This document shows positions 23,968 to 35,971 of a DNA stretch of 64,000 nt, piece after piece; the first letter of the stretch is position 1, and each line of letters starts with the position of its first letter. The position numbers were made by a program, and so were the translations under genes. Origin of the DNA: Pyrenophora tritici-repentis (Eukaryota > Ascomycota > Dothideomycetes > Pleosporales > Pleosporaceae); contig NC_089391.1 of the NCBI RefSeq assembly GCF_003171515.1, positions 2,604,001 through 2,668,000 of the forward strand, in the 5' to 3' direction. The notes under the pieces were generated by a model. That model made no database searches, was not told the origin of the DNA, and was given only the letters and a program-made list of their open reading frames with translations.

Positions 23968-25103
23968 ATGATACCCATCACCATCATCACAGGCTTCCTA
24001 GGCTCAGGAAAAACCAGTATGACACTCCAACACTCTGCATTCAACGAAATACAGGCCATGAAACTAAAAATCATATAGCTCTCATTCTAAACCTCATCCC
24101 CCAACTCCCTAAAACCTACAAACTCGCGCTCCTCAAAAACGAGTACGGAGACGTAAAAGTCGACACTGCCCTCGCCTCCTCGGCAGCGATCTCGGGCGTC
24201 CAAGAACTTCTCAATGGCTGCATATGCTGTAACCTTGTCGGGCAACTATCCGACGCCCTCGAAACACTCGCAAATGATATAACACCCGACCGCATCGTCA
24301 TTGAAACCTCTGGCTCCGCCTTCCCCGCCACCCTCGCCATGGAGGTAAATCGGCTGTCGCGCGAGACAGGCAGATACGTCCTCGACGGTGTCATGAGCGT
24401 GATTGATGTGGAGAACTGGAAGGGTTACGAGGACACGAGTTACACGGCTAAGATGCAGGCCCGCTACACGGATCTTATTGTGCTGAATAAACACGAGCTG
24501 GTCAGTGAGCGGCGGCTGGAAGATGTCGAGGATGCTATCTTAGCGCTAGAAGTAGAGCCACAGATACCACGCACGAAGAGCAGCAAGGGCTGGGTGGATA
24601 AAGATATCGTGTTTGGGCTAGATGCTAGACTTGCGGGTGTGACAGAGGAGAACAAAGAAGCAGATGGACATGATCATGCGCACTCCAGTGAGGTGGAAGT
24701 CCTTAGTCTGACGCTCAAGAGTGAAGACCTGGCAGCAAGTGTAGACACGGAGAAGTTGGCGACGTTGCTGCAGGACCCTACAAAAGATGAAGTGTATAGG
24801 ATAAAAGGCATCTTGTATGCATCTAAGCCCCCCAAATCTTCGGATACCACACCTCTCTCCACACAGCAAAACCCAGAAGGAAGGGCAAGATATATCTTGA
24901 ACTGGTCGTTTGGCCGCTGGACGTTTACACATGTACCATTACCGTCGGAACAGGGGTACAACGAGGTAGAGCCGGTCTTGAGACTCACGATAATAACGGC
25001 GAGATACGAGTCTACAAAGTGGAAGAAGCAAATCGAGTCGAGCGGGCTTGTGGCATTGGAAGGCGATGTGCAGGGCATGCTGACCGTGGAGAAGTTATCA
25101 TGA
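23968..25103 (+). CDS. CobW/COG0523-family GTPase, putative zinc metallochaperone
   Basis: Exons 23968-24016 and 24079-25103 (62-bp intron) give 357 aa. The first exon encodes MIPITIITGFLGSGKT, and splicing completes the P-loop GFLGSGKTTLILNL; without it the Walker A motif is lost, so the junction is well supported. Other motifs: KNEYGDVKVD (switch I), CxCC metal motif in NGCICCNL, ETSGSAFP (Walker B/switch region), NKHE (guanine specificity, NKxD-like) and a His-rich segment DGHDHAHSS that could bind metal. The C-terminal CobW_C domain is present (YRIKGILYAS to WSFGRWTFTHVP). Eukaryotic relatives such as ZNG1 deliver zinc to methionine aminopeptidase. Whether this paralogue does the same is inference. 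Confidence 0.9.
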
Positions 25104-25540
25104 GAGACCTTGACCCAGTATACAGATACCCCAGTCCAAGACTTGGATGAACCATAGAAAACCAAGAACATACAAACTAAACCGTGCCGAGGATATTGGG
25201 CGAGTAAGTACCACTTATACACTCATTATTTAATCCCAGGAGGCTGTATTACAATGTACACAAGTCATCAAGAGCATCATCATGTCAAAACTACGACTCC
25301 CCATATGGTAAGAGTCTAGGTCTTGATTGTGGTATCTAGGAAGATTCTGTAGGAGGAAGAACCGCCGGACTCCACTCATGCATACTGCAATGTTCACGCG
25401 AACTGTAGTCTTTTCCTTTGTTTCCATTAACCCTGGAGCTCGTCACGTCATACCTTCATTCCGTTAATTTTCGTCAAGTCATGAGATATGTGCCCCTGAC
25501 ATCATGCTCAATTTTTTGCCCACGTGAGACCTCGTTAACT
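25104..25540. other. Intergenic region between convergent genes; no gene seen
   Basis: 3' flanks of the CobW gene (plus) and the trehalose synthase subunit gene (minus). Nothing else noticed. Confidence 0.6.
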
Positions 25541-28451
25541 TCATGGCGACGAGCGCTGGGCTTTGGCGAGTTTGCTAAGAGCACCTAGTAGACCTACAAC
25601 CATCATTAGCACCTCAACAACACAATATTTGATACAAGACTCACCAGTTGTGCCATTAGGAAGCGTCGACATGGCAATCGAATTGCGATCCCCCACTGTG
25701 ACAGTCTCGACGTTAGGAATGATACTCTCATCCTTCAACTTCTTTGCCCAATGGAAGACTGCTTCATCGCTACGGTCGTTACCGGCAACGAACAAAAAGT
25801 CAGGCCGAGCTTCCTCCGGGTACTTGTTCAAGATATGCTGTGACGCGAATGCCTTGTCAAAGTCAACGGGCTCAATGACAACAGAGTCTTTGGTGGGGAT
25901 TGCCTTGACGCGCTGCTGTTCGCATGCGTCATTGATGTGGTTGGCACAGTCGCCAGCATGTCGACTTGAAGAGTCGTCTTTGTCGTTAGACTTGTTGTAG
26001 TGGAAGATGATTGAGCAGTGGCGCTCCTCGACCCAGCTACCTTCTACACGCTCAAGGTAATACTGCAGTATAGGTTTTACAGAGTCCTTCCACTTGACTG
26101 TCTTCTCTTCTTCGGGGAACTGGATCCACTCGTTTGTGTTGGGCTCACGCAGGAAACAACCGTTCTCTGCAATGAGGCCGAGACCACGTACACGGTTGAA
26201 GATGAGTTCAGTCTCGCGTACAGTACGGCCAGTCATGACGTAGACCACGTTCTTCTCCTCGGCAACAAGGTCATTAAGTACCACAATAACACGCTCAGTA
26301 TTCGCCAGGATTGTGTTGTTAACAGAACCATACGATGCAAGCGTGCCTTCGTAGTCGAGTACAAACAGTCGCCGCTGAGACTGTTGGTAACTGCGAGAGA
26401 GATTGGTAGAAGAGAGACGGGGAATGGACATTGTGTCCCGCTTGAACTGCTCCGCATGAACCTTTGACAGATGATTGCTTAGGTTGTTGACCCAAAAGTC
26501 GCCGGTCTGGTGCATGACCATATTGCGCAGCTTTGTATACCTCCGTTCTTTCTCGACGTCGGACATTTCCAAAGCGACCCTAAATGCTTCGGCAATGTTG
26601 TTGTAGTCCCATGGGTTCACGGATAGGTCGGCGCCATCGAAAATCGAGGCACTGCCGGTGAACTCACTGAGAATAACGGGACTGTGCTTCTTCTCACTCG
26701 CTCGGCCATCTTGACAGATGACAAACTCATGGCAGGTGAGGTTCATGCCCTCACGTAGACTCGTGATTGCCAGAGCGTCGGCGATGGAGAGGAGTGCAAG
26801 GTACTGTGAGAAGGCGATGTCTTGCCTCAGGAAGATGAGCGGGTTATGTGTCAAAGTTGAGTGAACTGCATCGATACGGGTGACGATCTCTGACACAGTT
26901 GCAGCCAGCTCGGTATCTTCGGTTGTGGATGTCGCGACCTGGATCATTACAACCTTGTCTTTCCATTCCGGGTTCTTGTTCAAGAACAGCTCAAACGCCA
27001 ACAGCTTCTGTCGTACACCGCGAATGTTGTCCAACTTGTCTCGAGCGACAATGACCTTCTTGCCCTCATATCGCTTCTGCATGGTAGTGATCCACTCCAA
27101 AACTTGGGGCTCTTCGCGCGCTAGAGCAAGGGCACGGGGATCAATGCCAATGGGGGATGACCATACGTTGACGAACCGGCTCTCGAGTTGGACTCCATCC
27201 TCGGTAGCCTCTACTGAGAGAATTCGACTGCATGTTTGCAGGAAGTGGTGAGCGTACTCGGGAGTCTGGAATGCGACAAGGTTTGCACCAAGCATGCCAT
27301 CAAGCAGCTCTTTGCGGGCAGCTAAGCAACGGAAGACCTCGGACGATGGAAAGGCCGTGTGCAGGAAGAAGCCAATCTGTGCATCTGGTAGCTTTTGGCG
27401 GATCATCTGGGGAACGAGACACAGATGGTAGTCGTGGATCCAGATGACATCTCCGCGCTTGTAGTTCTTGACAACCTTGTCAGCAAAGGCCTGATTGACC
27501 TTGACGTAGAAAACCCATGAGTGGTCCAGGAAAGCCTTGCTCTTGGGGTGGTCAGGGATGATGTAGTGGAAGACGGGCCATAGGATTGTCTTGCAGTAGT
27601 GAGCATAGTGGCCGTCAAAGTCCTTGTCGCTGACGAAGACGGTGAGAGCATCGTGCTCCTCCTCTAGCTTATCGTAGATCTCCGCCTTCTTGTCCTCATT
27701 CAGGCTGTCAGTGGGAAAGCCAATGAGGCCGACAAAAATGATGTCGCCGATGCACTTGTTGTCGACTGCAGCACGGACGGCGTTGGTCAGGCCACCGTTG
27801 CCCTGGACAGCAGGTACGACCGAGTACTCGGTTGCCCAGCGCGGATCTGTTGTAGGTTTGCCAGCATGTGAGCCTTTCATGCGCTCCTTCTGAGCCTGGG
27901 CCCGCTCTTGTGCTTTGGCGTACTCTAAGATGGTATCCGGGGGCGCTGGCTCAGCCCGCGATATGGGCTGGTTGAAGAACAAGCCACTCGCACCCCACTC
28001 CGGGACATGAGCATCACTACGAACCAGGCCCCGGGGGTCTGCTGGTTTGGGGAAATGTGTGGCGGCACTGGGCTGACCTGGCGTGAAGAAGTCTTCGTGC
28101 TCCGTCATGCGCATCGGTGTCTTGGGCAGCTGGATGTGCGACGGAGGCGCCTGCTTAAGGAGACTCTGGGGCTGCTCTTCATTCTTGCTACCTGACCGTA
28201 CACTCGGTATGCTCGTGGCCGAAGACGGCTGGCGACCGGCATCGGCTAGCTGTGTGGGAGCTGGCTGTGGTGAGCTGGCGGGGCTCGAGTTGGAGTTTGA
28301 CTTTGACTCGTGGAAATCTACAGTATAGGGCAAGAAACTGGCTGTATTAGACGAGATAAAGGCTAAGAGCTACAAACGAAATAGATAAGGTGCCGTTTAT
28401 AGGCAGTTGAGCAAACGTGGATACCTACAGAGAGACAACATGTGTAGTCAT
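25541..28451 (-). CDS. Trehalose-6-phosphate synthase complex subunit, TPS3/TSL1-like
   Basis: Three exons (28451-28429, 28337-25645, 25593-25541) give 922 aa. The tiny first exon plus a 91-bp intron produces MTTHVVSLFLPYTVDF, the usual family N-terminus. Ser/Pro-rich residues to about 150 are followed by a glucosyltransferase-like TPS domain (RGDVIWIHDYHLCLVPQ, FFLHTAFPSSEVFR, RDKLDNIRGVRQK, SLREGMNLTCHE) and a HAD phosphatase-like domain. Its DxDGT motif reads DYEGT (Asp near 669), so the second acidic residue is Glu, and the late motif is GNDRSDE. Together this fits the regulatory TPS3/TSL1 class rather than catalytic TPS1 or TPS2; activity is uncertain. Trehalose is made in the cytosol as stress protectant and reserve. 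The last intron (25594-25644) is 51 nt without stop, so an unspliced message keeps the frame. Confidence 0.88.
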
Positions 28452-29680
28452 GATGGGCAGTGGGCTGGCCTTGTTGCCCGCTGATAACGAATTGTAGGTC
28501 GGGAGGTGGCGTAGAAATGGCTATCAGATACAGGTGAGAGAGGTTGCGGGGCCCTTATCAAGCTAAGGTCAGGAGAGGTGAGGATATCGAGGCGGTGGAA
28601 GAGCGCAGTGAAATTTCCGGTAGGTTCGATGGATCGTGTTGACAATGGAAGCTTCCAAACCTTTGGCGCGTCGTCTCGGCGCCTACGCAAGAAAGTGCTG
28701 CCGGTAGCTTACGGCAACAAGGACTTGGGCGGTATTGGCTGTCTTGATACCAAACGATGCGTGCTGCTTGCGACAAGGAACTTGCTTGCTGCGTGTTCTT
28801 TGCCTGTTGTCGCAATTTGCAAGATTTCCCCCCGCTGTCACCATATGACGTACCTATGGAATACCGAAAGGGCACAGCTCGCTGGTGGGCCTCTCCACCA
28901 TCTTACTGCCCATCCATGCAATCACTGCTCCGCTCGAGTCGCGCCTTGACTCGACGAGCATCACTTTTACGTGTTTGGCAGAAATCAGTTGTCAACAAAG
29001 TGCCTGCTGCTGCCCGCATGCCTAACAGTTGCGGGTGTTGCTCCGTTAGTCGCAAATTACACCCCGCGCGCCCATGAATCTGGTTAGTATTTCTACACTG
29101 TCTACCTATGCCGCACGCTGAATCTCCCGGTCTAGCCAACCTTCTTGCACGCTGCTGTTTTCACATGCCGCCCGTCTACTTAGGCTGCTGAGGGGCAGTG
29201 GGGGAAATTGCTACCCGCCTCAACTTGGCAGGTATCGCCGTCATGGCATTTCTTCAGAATACGATGTCGCACAAAGAATTCGATGTTGGACTCCCCCCAC
29301 ACGGCACGCATGCATGTCGGATAGGAATGCTTGACATAGAAATGATAAAACCGGTATTTTCGAGGGGCTGAAGTGTGCCTGGAGTGGACCAAATTATAAA
29401 AATATGTGGGTTGTGCATGGGAACTCGTCAAATTCTGCAGATAGATGCCTCCGAGGCGCCAAGATGGACAAGTCCCTCATGTATGTAAATGCTCATGAGA
29501 GCAAGTCATGTGAGGCTGTAGGCATTGCCTACCCAGGCAGGTGCGAGGTAAATCCTTGACATTACAAAACTTTCCGAACTTGCATATCCGCCCCAGTAAG
29601 ATATGATCCACATTAAGGATGGACATCCATGAGGAAGTACCATAGCCATATAGCCCTGCCCACTCACCACATACAATCCA
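28452..29680. other. Intergenic/promoter region of the trehalose gene; no gene seen
   Basis: 1.2 kb upstream of the TPS3-like start. Two AGGGG pentamers (near 29190 and 29358) match the stress-response element core, but such short motifs are common by chance. No convincing ORF or RNA gene. Confidence 0.45.
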
Positions 29681-30130
29681 TCAAGCCGTTTTCTTCTGTC
29701 CCTGCCTAGGTACTCCGATCCCTAATAAATACGCCGCCCTCACCAACACAGGCATCACGTTCAGCGTGTTCGTGACTCCATCTTTCCCCTGCCAGCCCGC
29801 CGCCCCGAAGATATCATCTCCCATCGCACACCAGGCTGCATAGCAGTGCCCCAGATCACACAGCATCAAGCCGAACACAATCCACTGCCACGTCCTCTTG
29901 TCATCCACAACCCGCAGCAGTACACCCTCGATGAATGCAAATAGCAGGTAGGCCGAGGCCAGCTGGTCGCAGAGTATCTGTGAGCTAGCGCTATACGCGG
30001 TTGTGGATGGCATGTAGGTAAAGTAGTCGAGCGGTGAAAAGTGAAGTTTGTACGCGCCGCTGAGGGCAAAAACAGGTTCGAGATAAAGGTGCCAGAGCCG
30101 ATAGATAAAGGGCGTCCCGGGAGGCGCCAT
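29681..30130 (-). CDS. Small four-helix membrane protein (DUF7704-like)
   Basis: A single exon of 149 aa from the internal ATG at 30130 (MAPPGTPFIYRLWHLYLEPVFALSGAY). An ATG at 30187 would add 19 polar residues that hide the hydrophobic N-terminus. Four hydrophobic segments are visible: around YRLWHLYLEPVFALSGAY, LASAYLLFAFIEGVLLRV, WQWIVFGLMLCDLGHCYAAW, and LNVMPVLVRAAYLLGIG. The pattern of an N-terminal LYLEP motif and a central D-x-GH-x-YAAW resembles the fungal DUF7704 family of unknown function. The C-terminus is basic (RQGQKKTA). Location in an internal or plasma membrane is inferred. Confidence 0.75.
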   Translation of the reverse strand: MAPPGTPFIYRLWHLYLEPVFALSGAYKLHFSPLDYFTYMPSTTAYSASSQILCDQLASAYLLFAFIEGVLLRVVDDKRTWQWIVFGLMLCDLGHCYAAWCAMGDDIFGAAGWQGKDGVTNTLNVMPVLVRAAYLLGIGVPRQGQKKTA

Positions 30131-33100
30131 TGTTGCAGATATGTGGCGTGGTTCGGTGCGTTTCAGGGCCGGTAGTCGTGTTTGCAAAACCTATCCCTCT
30201 GGATAATGTCGTGGTTGCCTTGTTCCCACCAATAGAAGAAGAACCGTATGCGATACTGCGAGGTACAGCAGATTACTGTCGACGACTGGCTTTGTGCATA
30301 GTGAGGGACGGAGGGATGTCGACTACGTTGCATGCAAGCTCCGCGCGTAGCCGCCTTGTTCTGTCCGCAGGTTGCGCCGGATCTTAAGGTCATTGGCGGA
30401 ACGTGCCCACCGTAATCAACGGCTGCCCATGTATTACCTCGTACGGAAAGAAGAGCAGATGACCACCTTCTGCTGTGTTAATGAGCATCTCCTCACCATA
30501 ACTATATCAAGCATACACCAAATCGGAAGATTACTTCACTGTCCCTATCAACATGACATTGTACAGCCAAGGTAGTAGCACATCTTCGTGGTGGCAAGAG
30601 TCAGTGTCCATTGCACTGCTAAGCAACCGGATGAAGACGGGTTCAATTCATCTCCATGGATGTATTTATGCCGGCCTGTTCCACTACACATGCGTCTCAG
30701 TGCCCGACAATGTCTCTCAGGATTGCGTGTGCATTCTAGGCCGTTCGTGCCTTTGGCCATAATTGCTTTGCCTTTGGACTACAGTAGTAGTCTACCCGTA
30801 CAATTTAAACTGGGTCAGCGCACCCTCAGAGCGTGAGCAGCCACGTGATTGGACTCTTCCAGGAGCTTGTGCAGCCGTAACCTGAGCAACGAACGTAGAG
30901 AAAGCAATGCTATGCTGAATACAACTTAGCGTTACCTTAAAATTGTCCTTCCATCTACCACACCATCGGTTCTTCACTCAACTCTTTTCTCAACGAAACA
31001 CGCAATCTGCATGTTCTAAGATTTGAGCGTACATGAAGGCTTTACACCATCCCTGCACATAATATTGATGCATGACGTGGCACAGCAACCTCGCCACCCA
31101 GCATCGAGTTTCACAAGACGATACAGATTCAAAAATGGAAGGGTACAAGAAGAGGACAGCATTCTCGTCAATGGACAAGATAGACGATCAAAGGACTAGC
31201 CTAAATGTTACCTTGGTAGACATCTAGGTAGGCTCTCGATTGTCTGTCTTGGACCTGCCTAGGGTCGTATAAGGGATGCTGCATGCTAAGTGGGGCAATG
31301 AAAATATTGTCTAGGTTTTGCAAAAAAACCAAACACCATTGCTCTTTTCCGGATTTTCAGAGGGGAAGTGTCATGTTCTTTAAGATAGCAGCTCCTTCAT
31401 ATAACTCGAAAATCGACCTCACTGTGTTGTCACAAATGCCCAACCAATGCAGACGTACTGGTACGTACTTGCCCAACTCTGCTCGTTTGATTGGTCGACT
31501 CATATATGCTCTCAGTTCTTTCTGCCCGACCACCCGTTAATGCCTTTGTATGCCTAAGATGGGCGAATCAGGAGATGAATCACTCACCCTCTCATCTAGG
31601 CCAAGAAAAGACATGTATACGTTTGGCATTGTGTGAGCGCAACTGATTGAAAACCCTCCAATACATACCCTGACAATCAAGTGTCATTGCGGGACATCGA
31701 CTATCCCGATAACAAGTGCTGGCTGTCCCGGTTGTGGTTATGGAAGATGTGCCTACTGTACAACGACGCGAGTACAAGTACGCACATCCAGCTCGAAGTC
31801 AGATCCCCCTGTAGCGAGTCATCTGAGCACATCACAACCAGGGTTATCACAGTGCCCTTTGGGTATGGAAGATTTGCCTTATTTTCAATTCCCGTCCCGT
31901 CTTTTGACCTCTGGATCAACACATACCAGCCAACGAACATCTAACACGACTCCAGGTGGCTGCAGCTTCGGGCGGCGACGCAAAGTCGGCCTCAGACGTC
32001 GGACCTGACAGAGAAAAGCAAGTAAGTCGAGGGACAAAGTATTGAAGTTACATCAAAGAAATGTGATGTATTCGTGAGAAGACGATTCCGATTGATTACA
32101 TGCTGACTCCCCTGTAGTGTCTCAGTCACGCATGAAGCTATATGACAAACCTTCAATATGGTGCGCAACAACCGCGGCTTCTAAAACTATACTTGTTGAT
32201 TGTCGTACTTGCATCAATTTCTATCATCTATCCTCGCGTCCTACCTGTGTATTCCATGCTCATCGGTGAACATGCATCGATGCCGCAAGTGAGTTCAGCT
32301 GGCCTTGCTAACATTGACACTACAATGTTCGACGTTGTTCTAAGCTCTGCTTATACATTCCTCATTCGGCAAACGTGGCGCAACTACCGATCCAGTCTGA
32401 TGAATGCCGGTACGTTGTGCGTCCCGATCTGCCGGAATCAGTTATGCACGTCAGATGTATACACCCGCCGGTCTTGCTGGTAGAAGGCAAACGGCGGTCA
32501 ACGGTCTCTAGATAGTCCTATTGGCAAATGTGAGGTCCTTCAGGCAGGTAAGCTGGGCTTTGGTCGTAGCCCAACGAGGCTGAGAGATATGCGCAAGGCA
32601 TACGGCTGGCTCTGCAGCCTGAAACTCTCTAACTTGAAGACTATCGACGTCATTACCGCATACACGGGTCGACAGGATCATTTCCCTGCGTTTCTACACC
32701 CAACCAATAAACAAGAAATAGCTGATCTCAGGTGCAGTAGTCTTTCTAGTCGCATAGCTTGGCTGGCGGTGTTGTGTATCGAAGCATACATGCGGGAGCC
32801 TTACGAAAGCCCTACTATACCATAAATCCTCCGCAAAGACGTGGTTCTAATCAGAACGAATGGATCGATACCACGTGCGCATTTACACCGCTGTGTGACC
32901 ACGAAATTGTGAGGGCTGGGTGAAGTGATATGTGGGTAACTATTGGACAAGAGCAGGGCGATACTGATGGCTATGCAGGTATCGCTCAACTCCGAGGATA
33001 CAAGGGGACGCATGTATATAATGACAGATGGGCGATCACAAAAGCGGTTGTTTCTACTGTGCAGTACGTTCTATTCACCGATCGGGCATCATCTGAGAAG

Positions 33101-33267
33101 AGCAGCTCTATGGATTGTACTATGCGTGTCATAATTCATTTGGCACCAATTGTTTCCAATGATATCTACTAATACACCAAGCGGACTTGGCGCTCAGGGA
33201 GGCACTTTGAGCAGGTATGTAAGCAAGGAAGCCCTAGCTTCCAGCACTAAGATCCAGCAGACACTAT
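30131..33267. other. Gene-poor region, possible decayed sequence
   Basis: Over 3 kb without a supportable gene. A hydrophobic frame at 32142-32483 and a frame ending at 32825 (open from about 32530; YGWLCSLKLSNLKTIDVITAYTG) have partly protein-like composition, and GT/AG sites occur around them. I could not join them into a coherent gene. They may be remnants of an accessory gene. No tRNA or LTR was seen here. Confidence 0.45.
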
Positions 33268-35311
33268 ATGGACACCGGAATCAGCAAACATAATTGGGCC
33301 GTTATAGATCCTTTCGAGAAGCAATGGAGTGAGATATATTACAATACTCCAGTACCGAAAGACGACATTTCATACATGGAACAGTTACGGTCTCTGCCGC
33401 AAAAGCCCGACTTTGAAAATATTGAACTCTTTGCTCGGACCGATGACGAAGACACGATTTCGACTGACGTTGATGACATCATTCAATTTTGTAAAGATCT
33501 AAAGAAGTCTGATCTTGACGAGCAGACAAGAGAGTTCATTTGGCTGGACGACCGGACGTATACGGCGTATTTTCCGAACATGATGTCATCGTCTTCGCAT
33601 GGAAACACTCGGCGCAAAATCTCGAGCCTGGACGGACACGTTATCAATGCTCACATGTCCAGTAGCTACGAAAAGCCTGCTACAAGCCCGATCCCCGGAG
33701 GAAACGAAGCCCCATGCGCAAGGAGGCCTTCAGCTCGATACTCTCCCCCCTCCAGAAGCTATAACGTTCCTTTGACAGCGAAGACACTGTACAATGCGTT
33801 GAAAGAAAAGGTAAAGCAATTTAATTTGATCCAGTGTGTCGCGTAGCGCAAATGTACAAGTCTTTGCCGCATGACACTTTTTGAAGGCTACTACCCAACT
33901 ATTCAACACATCAAAGCCGGTTTGACGAATGGTCCTCGTATACATGATTACTGACTCATACAATAGCGCTTCGACCATGAAAGTCTTCCAGATGCTGATC
34001 GGCGCCTTATGTAAGTATATGAGCCTTTGTTTGATTGCCAGTGTGCTGATACCAGGATTCAGATACATGCCCGATCCGGAACCTCCCGACTTCTTCGCAC
34101 TCACAGAGACAGTTCCACGTCATCAACATGGAGCTCTCAGGACAGCAATCGCCCAACATCTAGCCTTTAGCCCCCTGTTGGAGGTCAATCTCTCTGTAAG
34201 TTATACCTGCCGTGTTTTGGTTCTTGTGCATACTAATGCCAGCCGATAGACTAGCGATATCTTCATCTTCCAACTCGACTTACATTTGCCGTTCTTTGCA
34301 ATGCGAACCGATGCATACCATAGAAATCATACGACGACAAAGCTACGGCGAGAATGGATAGACTTGTCCTTCATCGCGCAGGTCTTACCAGGTTCGGACA
34401 AAGATGGTGAGCTGGGTATCTATCCGGCGCAGGTATCTGTTACCATGTGTGGAACAAGTGCACGACATTATACCGTGTATGGATTTGAAGATACCGATTT
34501 CGACAAAGACCATGGGCCCGCTGGAGATGAAGAAGATGATGACGATTCTACGTACATTGGCGTTCAGCATGATCAGATCATCAGAGGGAAACAGGATGCC
34601 AACTTTCCAATTTGGGATCCTCGAGAATACTTTCTGACGACCTTGAAGTCCAGAGTTCGACAAATACGCAACGAATGGGATCGACTTGTACGGACAATTG
34701 AGCGGGCATATATGAGCTGCACCTGTCATCTACTATACTGGTACCAAACTATGCTACAGCGGCTTCAGATACTGTTGCCAGTGCTTAAAGCTACCACCGA
34801 CCTTTGGGATAACTTCGTTGCGCCTGGTGGTGATATCTTATACTTCACCACTACGACCTCACCATCCTGCGCCCCCAGGATTCGCAACATGCTCGCTGCC
34901 ATCCGTAAAGACTTCGAAAAGCTGAAGGCGCTCTACAAGACCTTATCCCAGATCCAGGAACAATGCGAGAAGGGAGAGAGCTCTGTTGAGGCTCAGATGA
35001 TGCAACAGAACAACAACAACGCCGACCTCATGATACTCTATATTTGCCCAGTGAGCGTAGTGTCTTCATTCTTCTCGATTGATACACCCATCATGGCATT
35101 CAAGCGCAATTTAATCTCCTTTCTCGGTTCTACCATTGTTCTAATGCTGATCGTTCAACTACTACGCTTGGTAAAGGCCAGGCAAGCATATAGACCTCAG
35201 TGGTGGAGGGTCATATTCACTCGTGGCAATCAGGCCCTGCAAGGCGATCGCAACAACATCATGAGAAATATAGCAGGAATTAGGTCGGTTCGACGAACGA
35301 GGACAGTTTGA
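33268..35311 (+). CDS. CorA-like fungal membrane protein, divergent
   Basis: Four exons (33268-33810, 33967-34010, 34063-34195, 34250-35311) give 593 aa; the introns are 156, 52 and 54 bp. The 44-bp exon 2 encodes RFDHESLPDADRRL, and the following junction completes LIYMPDPEPPDFFAL. This order matches the large group of fungal proteins related to CorA magnesium transporters. An acidic loop (DEEDDDD, about residue 333) precedes the helical stretch. A coiled C-terminal region (MLAAIRKDFEKLKALYKTLSQIQEQ) leads to two predicted membrane helices near 500-518 and 528-549. In transporters the loop after the first helix carries GMN; here the equivalent is FFSIDTP, so magnesium transport is doubtful. 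The role of this subgroup is unknown. The surrounding DNA is gene-poor. Confidence 0.72.
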
Positions 35312-35971
35312 TAGTACATCAGGTCAAAGCTGTCGGTATCATGGAACGCGTCACACCTGTACTGCAAGACAGAGAGAAACCCAGGCATACCCTGATTATA
35401 TTCTTACAAAGCGATATGATGCAAGATAGGTTATTGTATACCCTGGGCTGAAAGTTTGCCTCCATGGAATGACATCGCGAAGCATCATGACGTGTCGGCA
35501 TCAGGGAACCTATGTGAAGGCAACATCTAGAGTCGCAGGAGCTTTCCAAAGTTCCGTGTCATTGGCCGCCATATCAGTAGAACTTTTTACCCCACCTTAC
35601 TATACATGAGTTGGTGTACACGGCAAACGAATCAAAGAACTCACTCTTCCCTCGCGCATTCAAGATGACGAGTATCGCCATCTCATTGATCACGGCTGAT
35701 GAGGTGCATGAAGCGAGGGCCAATTGCGGAGAACCACGAACGCTGCCTGGTCGACGTGGCAGTCAGCTCCTACTTTGATGAGGCTGATGATAACGACCGG
35801 TGAACATTTTAAGCCAGTTGGAAACAAAAGACGTGAAACACTTTCTGCCGCTGCTGATCATCCCGCAGTCTCTGTTGAGCGGATCGAGAGCGTGTACACA
35901 AGCATCGTCAAGATCCACAAAGCACTCGAATCATCCTTTGTTGAAGGAAATCACAAAACGATTGAATTGAG
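35312..35971. other. Intergenic region; possible 5' leader of the ArgRS-like gene
   Basis: No independent gene. An ATG at 35665 opens only a short frame. The ATG at 35972 fits the ArgRS N-terminal domain, so this stretch is probably promoter and 5' UTR. Confidence 0.5.

Noticed and set aside
25541..28333. Trehalose subunit read as one uninterrupted 930-codon frame
   Set aside because: Reading through 25594-25644 inserts non-family residues, while splicing at GTGAGT/TGTAG restores the expected C-terminus; the frame also lacks the MTTHVVSLF first exon.
32142..32483. Hydrophobic 113-codon frame
   Set aside because: Has one membrane-like stretch but no recognisable family, and GT/AG sites do not join it to a neighbour; left as part of the gene-poor region.
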